Positions 6,196-8,314 of a DNA stretch of 8,314 nt are shown here, piece after piece. The notes beneath the pieces were generated by a model. It saw nothing but the letters and a program-made list of their open reading frames with translations. It was not told the DNA's origin and ran no database searches. Source of the DNA: Actinomycetota bacterium (GTDB taxonomy: Bacteria; Actinomycetota; Thermoleophilia; Solirubrobacterales; Thermoleophilaceae); the NCBI GenBank assembly GCA_005883295.1, contig VAWV01000186.1:1-8314 (forward strand), read 5' to 3'. The position numbers and the translations under genes are program-made. Numbering within the stretch: the first letter of the stretch is position 1; the number at the start of each line of letters is the position of its first letter.

Positions 6196-7302
6196 ATGGA
6201 GCACCGGTTCACGGGCCCCAGCTACACGCTCGGGATCGAGGAGGAGCTCATGATCGTCGACTCCGAGACGCTGGAGCTCCAGAACTCCATCGAGGCCATG
6301 CTGGAGGCCCTTCCGCAGGCCGAGGGGCAGATCAAGCCGGAGCTGATGGAGTCCGTGCTGGAGGTGGCTACCACCCCCTGCAAGAACACGCGTGAGGCGG
6401 GCGCCCAGCTCCGCGACCTGCGACGGCTCACGCAGCGGACCGCCTCCGAGCTCGGGCTGGCGATCGGCTCGGCCGGCACCCACCCCTTCGCAATGTGGGA
6501 GGACCAGCGGATCGTTGCCCGGCCGCGCTACAGGGACCTGGTGGCGGCGCTCCGCTTCGTAGCCCGCCAGGAGCTCATCTTCGGGGTGCATGTGCACGTG
6601 GGCGTCGACGACGCCGACAAGGCCATCCATGTGGCCAACGGCATGCGCGTGCACGTGCCGCTGCTGCTCGCCCTGTCCGCCAACTCCCCCTTCTGGCGCG
6701 CGGACGCCACCGGCCTCCTCTCCACCCGCACCCCGATCTTCAGGGCCTTCCCGCGGGTCGGGATCCCGCCCACCTACAAGAACTTCGAGGAGTACTCGGC
6801 GCGGGTCGGCTTCATGGTGGAGAGCGGGGCGATCGAGGACTACACCTACCTCTGGTACGACGTCCGCCCCCACCCCAACTTCGGCACCGTCGAGGTCCGG
6901 GTCATGGACGCTCAGACCCGGCTCGAGCACACGCTCGCGCTCGCCGCGCTCGTCCAGGCGATGGTCAAGGAGCTGTGCGAGCACTACGAGTCCGGCGAGG
7001 CGCTCTCCACCTATCCCTACGAGATGCTCGACGAGAACAAGTGGCTAGCTGCCCGCCACGGCCTGGACGGCGAGCTGGTGGACCTGCCGAGCAAGGATCG
7101 GGTCTCCACCAAGGAGCTGGCCCGGCGGGTGATCGACCGGGTGCGCCCGCACTCCCAGGAGCTCGGCTCCGACGGGGAGCTCGACGCCATCGAGGATCTG
7201 CTCCAGCGCGGCAACGGCGCCGCCCGGCAGATCGTCGTCTACGAGGCCAACCACGATCTCCGCGAGGTGGTGGGCGAGATCATCGAGAAGACCTCGGCGT
7301 AG
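6196..7302 (+). CDS. YbdK-type carboxylate-amine ligase (GCS2 family)
   Basis: Members of the glutamate-cysteine ligase type 2 family join a carboxylate, usually glutamate, to an amine with ATP. E. coli YbdK has weak glutamate-cysteine ligase activity, and the physiological substrate of most members is unknown. The 368-aa length is typical. Visible motifs are YTLGIEEELMIVD (10-22) with the metal/nucleotide-binding glutamates, ELMESVLEVATTPC (49-62), GSAGTHPF (91-98), VHVHVGV (131-137), LSANSPFW (160-167), and the substrate-site segment RPHPNFGTVEVRVMDAQT in the C-terminal half. The ATG start agrees with the position of the GIEEE strand and with the -10 box 7 nt upstream. It diverges from the aldolase-like gene and precedes the rhomboid-like gene by 48 nt. 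All expected motifs are intact, so it should be active. Confidence 0.92.
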   Translation: MEHRFTGPSYTLGIEEELMIVDSETLELQNSIEAMLEALPQAEGQIKPELMESVLEVATTPCKNTREAGAQLRDLRRLTQRTASELGLAIGSAGTHPFAMWEDQRIVARPRYRDLVAALRFVARQELIFGVHVHVGVDDADKAIHVANGMRVHVPLLLALSANSPFWRADATGLLSTRTPIFRAFPRVGIPPTYKNFEEYSARVGFMVESGAIEDYTYLWYDVRPHPNFGTVEVRVMDAQTRLEHTLALAALVQAMVKELCEHYESGEALSTYPYEMLDENKWLAARHGLDGELVDLPSKDRVSTKELARRVIDRVRPHSQELGSDGELDAIEDLLQRGNGAARQIVVYEANHDLREVVGEIIEKTSA

Positions 7303-7337
7303 ACGGTCAGGCCTTCCTGGCGGGCTCTCCCCGGGGG

Positions 7338-7343
7338 TATCCT
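7338..7343 (+). promoter_or_regulatory. -10 box of the rhomboid-like gene, leaderless
   Basis: TATCCT ends 7 nt before the GTG at 7351. The spacing is the same as for the YbdK-type gene, and no Shine-Dalgarno sequence is present. Initiation at the start codon is likely. Confidence 0.5.
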
Positions 7344-7350
7344 CGAATCG

Positions 7351-8106
7351 GTGAGCGAAGCCGAGCTATTCGTCGTCTGCAAGAACTGCGGCTCCGAGGT
7401 GAGCATGTACGTGACCGAGTGTCCGTACTGCGGCCAGCGGGTCCGCAAGCGCGCTCCGAAGCTGGAGCGCGGCGCGGAGCCGGACGCCGTCCCGCGGCGC
7501 CGGCGGCGGTCGCTGCCCCGGCTGCGGCGCGACGAGATACCCGGGATCGCCCCCGAGACCAGGCCCTACGCCACGATCGCGATCGTCGTGGCGGCGCTCG
7601 GCACCACGCTGGCGTGGGTCGGCGGGCTGACGATCTCCGACCTCGGCGCGATCGTCGGGCCGATCGGCCACGACTGGTGGCGGTTGCCGGCCTACGCGTT
7701 CGTTCACACCAACGCCGGCTCGCTGTTCGCCACGCTTGTCGCCACGGGCCTGTTCGGGATGCACCTCGAGCGCCGCTTCGGCTCCGGCGCGGTGCTGGCG
7801 ATCTTCCTGCTCGGCGCCACCGCGGGCGGTGCGCTCACCGTGGCCCTGAGCGTCTACCCGGCGATCGGCGCCAACGGCGGGGCGCTCGCCCTCCTCACGG
7901 CGTGGGTGGTGGACGACCGACACGAGCTGGGCGGCCGGCCTGGGCGGCGCGGCGACGGGGGCGATCATCGGAGCGATGATCTCGCCGTTCAGGCGCTGAC
8001 CACCGCCCGCCCAGGTCGAAAGTCCATTTGTACTCGTCATAGCTGTACAAATGGACTCTCGATCGACCGGGAGCCGCCAGGACGCCTCGAACCCGCCCTT
8101 AGGTGA
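7351..8106 (+). CDS. Zinc-ribbon rhomboid-like membrane protein, frameshifted C-terminus
   Basis: The open frame codes 251 aa, but only about the first 190 look genuine. A CxxC...CxxC zinc ribbon (C10, C13, C25, C28) is followed by a basic linker. Membrane segments typical of rhomboids come next: about 74-93, about 112-137 (with FVHTNAGSLF), about 146-167 and about 171-187. The catalytic-serine motif GxSG reads GANG, with N175 in place of Ser, so protease activity is doubtful. After WVVDDR (185-190) the frame turns into Arg/Gly-rich sequence unlike a membrane protein, while a neighbouring frame encodes the expected last membrane helix (7922-7999). A frameshift, or a small deletion removing one membrane segment, is therefore inferred near 7912-7924. 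The natural stop would be TGA 7997-7999. The GTG start is backed by the -10 box 7 nt upstream. Confidence 0.78.
   Translation: MSEAELFVVCKNCGSEVSMYVTECPYCGQRVRKRAPKLERGAEPDAVPRRRRRSLPRLRRDEIPGIAPETRPYATIAIVVAALGTTLAWVGGLTISDLGAIVGPIGHDWWRLPAYAFVHTNAGSLFATLVATGLFGMHLERRFGSGAVLAIFLLGATAGGALTVALSVYPAIGANGGALALLTAWVVDDRHELGGRPGRRGDGGDHRSDDLAVQALTTARPGRKSICTRHSCTNGLSIDREPPGRLEPALR
7922..7999 (+). other. Displaced last membrane helix of the rhomboid-like gene
   Basis: This stretch, one frame off the main reading, translates to TSWAAGLGGAATGAIIGAM then ISPFRR and a TGA stop. The GLGGxxxGxxxG pattern matches the last helix of rhomboids, where active enzymes have AHLGG; here the His position is Gly. 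It is the original C-terminus, separated from the upstream part by a net +1 shift. Confidence 0.65.
8016..8062. repeat. Long inverted repeat between convergent genes
   Basis: AGTCCATTTGTAC (8021-8033) is perfectly complementary to GTACAAATGGACT (8045-8057) around an 11-nt loop. One A/C mismatch and four more pairs (TCGA, 8016-8019 with 8059-8062) extend the stem. It is much more AT-rich than its surroundings and lies between the rhomboid-like stop and the converging selD stop. It could be a bidirectional terminator, although no T-run follows on either strand. A protein-binding palindrome or a dispersed chromosomal repeat are alternatives. Confidence 0.85.
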
Positions 8107-8112
8107 TTCCGT

Positions 8113-8314
8113 TCAACCCCTGACGGCGATCGCACCGGCCCGACCCTCCACCAGCCGTCCGATCCGCGCCCCGGGGGCGCCACTGTCCTCTGCGGCGGCG
8201 ACCAGCAGGCCGCCCGAGGTCATCGCGTCGTAGAGGAGCCAGCGGCGCTCGTCGGAAACGCCGTCCGTCCACTCGACCCAGGACGAGAGCCAGTTGCGGT
8301 TGCGACGCGGACCC
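8113..8314 (-). CDS. selD: Selenide, water dikinase (selenophosphate synthetase), C-terminal end
   Basis: SelD makes selenophosphate from selenide and ATP, the selenium donor for selenocysteine and 2-selenouridine synthesis. Only the last 66 codons are inside the window; the gene continues past the right edge. The frame is open from the edge to TGA at 8113-8115. It reads RNRNWLSSWVEWTDGVSD, then the family C-terminal motif LLYDAMTSGGLLVAAAE (26-42), equivalent to the usual DPQTSGGLLVA, then GARIGRLVEGRAGAIAVRG. The TSGGLL motif at the expected distance from the stop makes the call fairly firm despite the short length. It converges on the rhomboid-like gene, with the inverted repeat in between. 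No selA, selB or tRNA-Sec is visible here. Confidence 0.8.
   Translation of the reverse strand, partial: GPRRNRNWLSSWVEWTDGVSDERRWLLYDAMTSGGLLVAAAEDSGAPGARIGRLVEGRAGAIAVRG

Noticed and set aside
5446..6984. Minus-strand 512-aa open frame
   Set aside because: It runs antisense to the YbdK-type gene and in a wrong frame through the aldolase-like gene, with no recognisable domain.
6495..7979. Plus-strand 494-aa open frame
   Set aside because: It is an alternate frame of the YbdK-type and rhomboid-like genes, with Arg/Ala/Pro-rich translation.
8063..8112. tRNA-like TTCGA segment on the minus strand, considered as tRNA-Sec beside selD
   Set aside because: GGTTCGAGG is present, but the flanking bases do not form a T-stem, and no acceptor or anticodon arm could be built.
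8051..8233. 60-aa plus-strand frame starting in the palindrome
   Set aside because: It is low-complexity Ser/Pro/Arg translation antisense to selD and has no support as a gene.

Overview
The window is a GC-rich stretch of bacterial chromosome, most likely from an actinobacterium near the Thermoleophilia/Solirubrobacterales. The lineage is inferred from base composition, frequent GTG/TTG starts, apparently leaderless promoters, and the gene order foldase-mazG-eno-divIC, which resembles the actinobacterial mazG-eno-divIC neighbourhood. No integrase, transposase, CRISPR array, rRNA or tRNA gene was seen. Apart from two damaged genes it looks like ordinary core chromosome.

Left block (2-3593, all plus strand): a compact housekeeping operon. 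It starts with a secreted SurA/PrsA-type peptidyl-prolyl isomerase that is cut by the window edge and interrupted by an in-frame TAG at 275-277. A TTG-started MazG pyrophosphohydrolase, enolase (GTG start, 4-nt overlap with mazG) and a DivIC/FtsB-type septum protein follow.

Middle block (3599-5149): an unrecognised 110-aa protein behind its own promoter. Tail to tail with it, 3 nt away, is a minus-strand 190-aa protein with a helix-turn-helix-like N-terminus, an Arg/Gly block and acidic segments. This gene diverges from csrA. The csrA leader carries a small hairpin with GGA in the loop, the architecture CsrA itself binds, so autoregulation is plausible. A small minus-strand protein with one C-terminal membrane segment converges on csrA.

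Right block (5199-8314): a stand-alone DUF2090 aldolase-like protein (minus) diverges from a YbdK-type carboxylate-amine ligase (plus). Then comes a zinc-ribbon/rhomboid-like membrane protein that appears to have lost both catalytic residues and is frameshifted near its C-terminus. A 13-bp perfect inverted repeat separates it from the converging 3' end of a gene recognised as selD, so the organism probably uses selenophosphate.

Several monocistronic genes (at 3634, 6196, 7351 and, less strictly, minus-strand 4542) have a TANNNT -10 box only 6-9 nt before the start codon, which suggests leaderless transcription. The best leads are the csrA leader hairpin, the pseudo-rhomboid, the isolated AT-richer palindrome and the broken foldase. 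No clearly new multi-gene system is evident.
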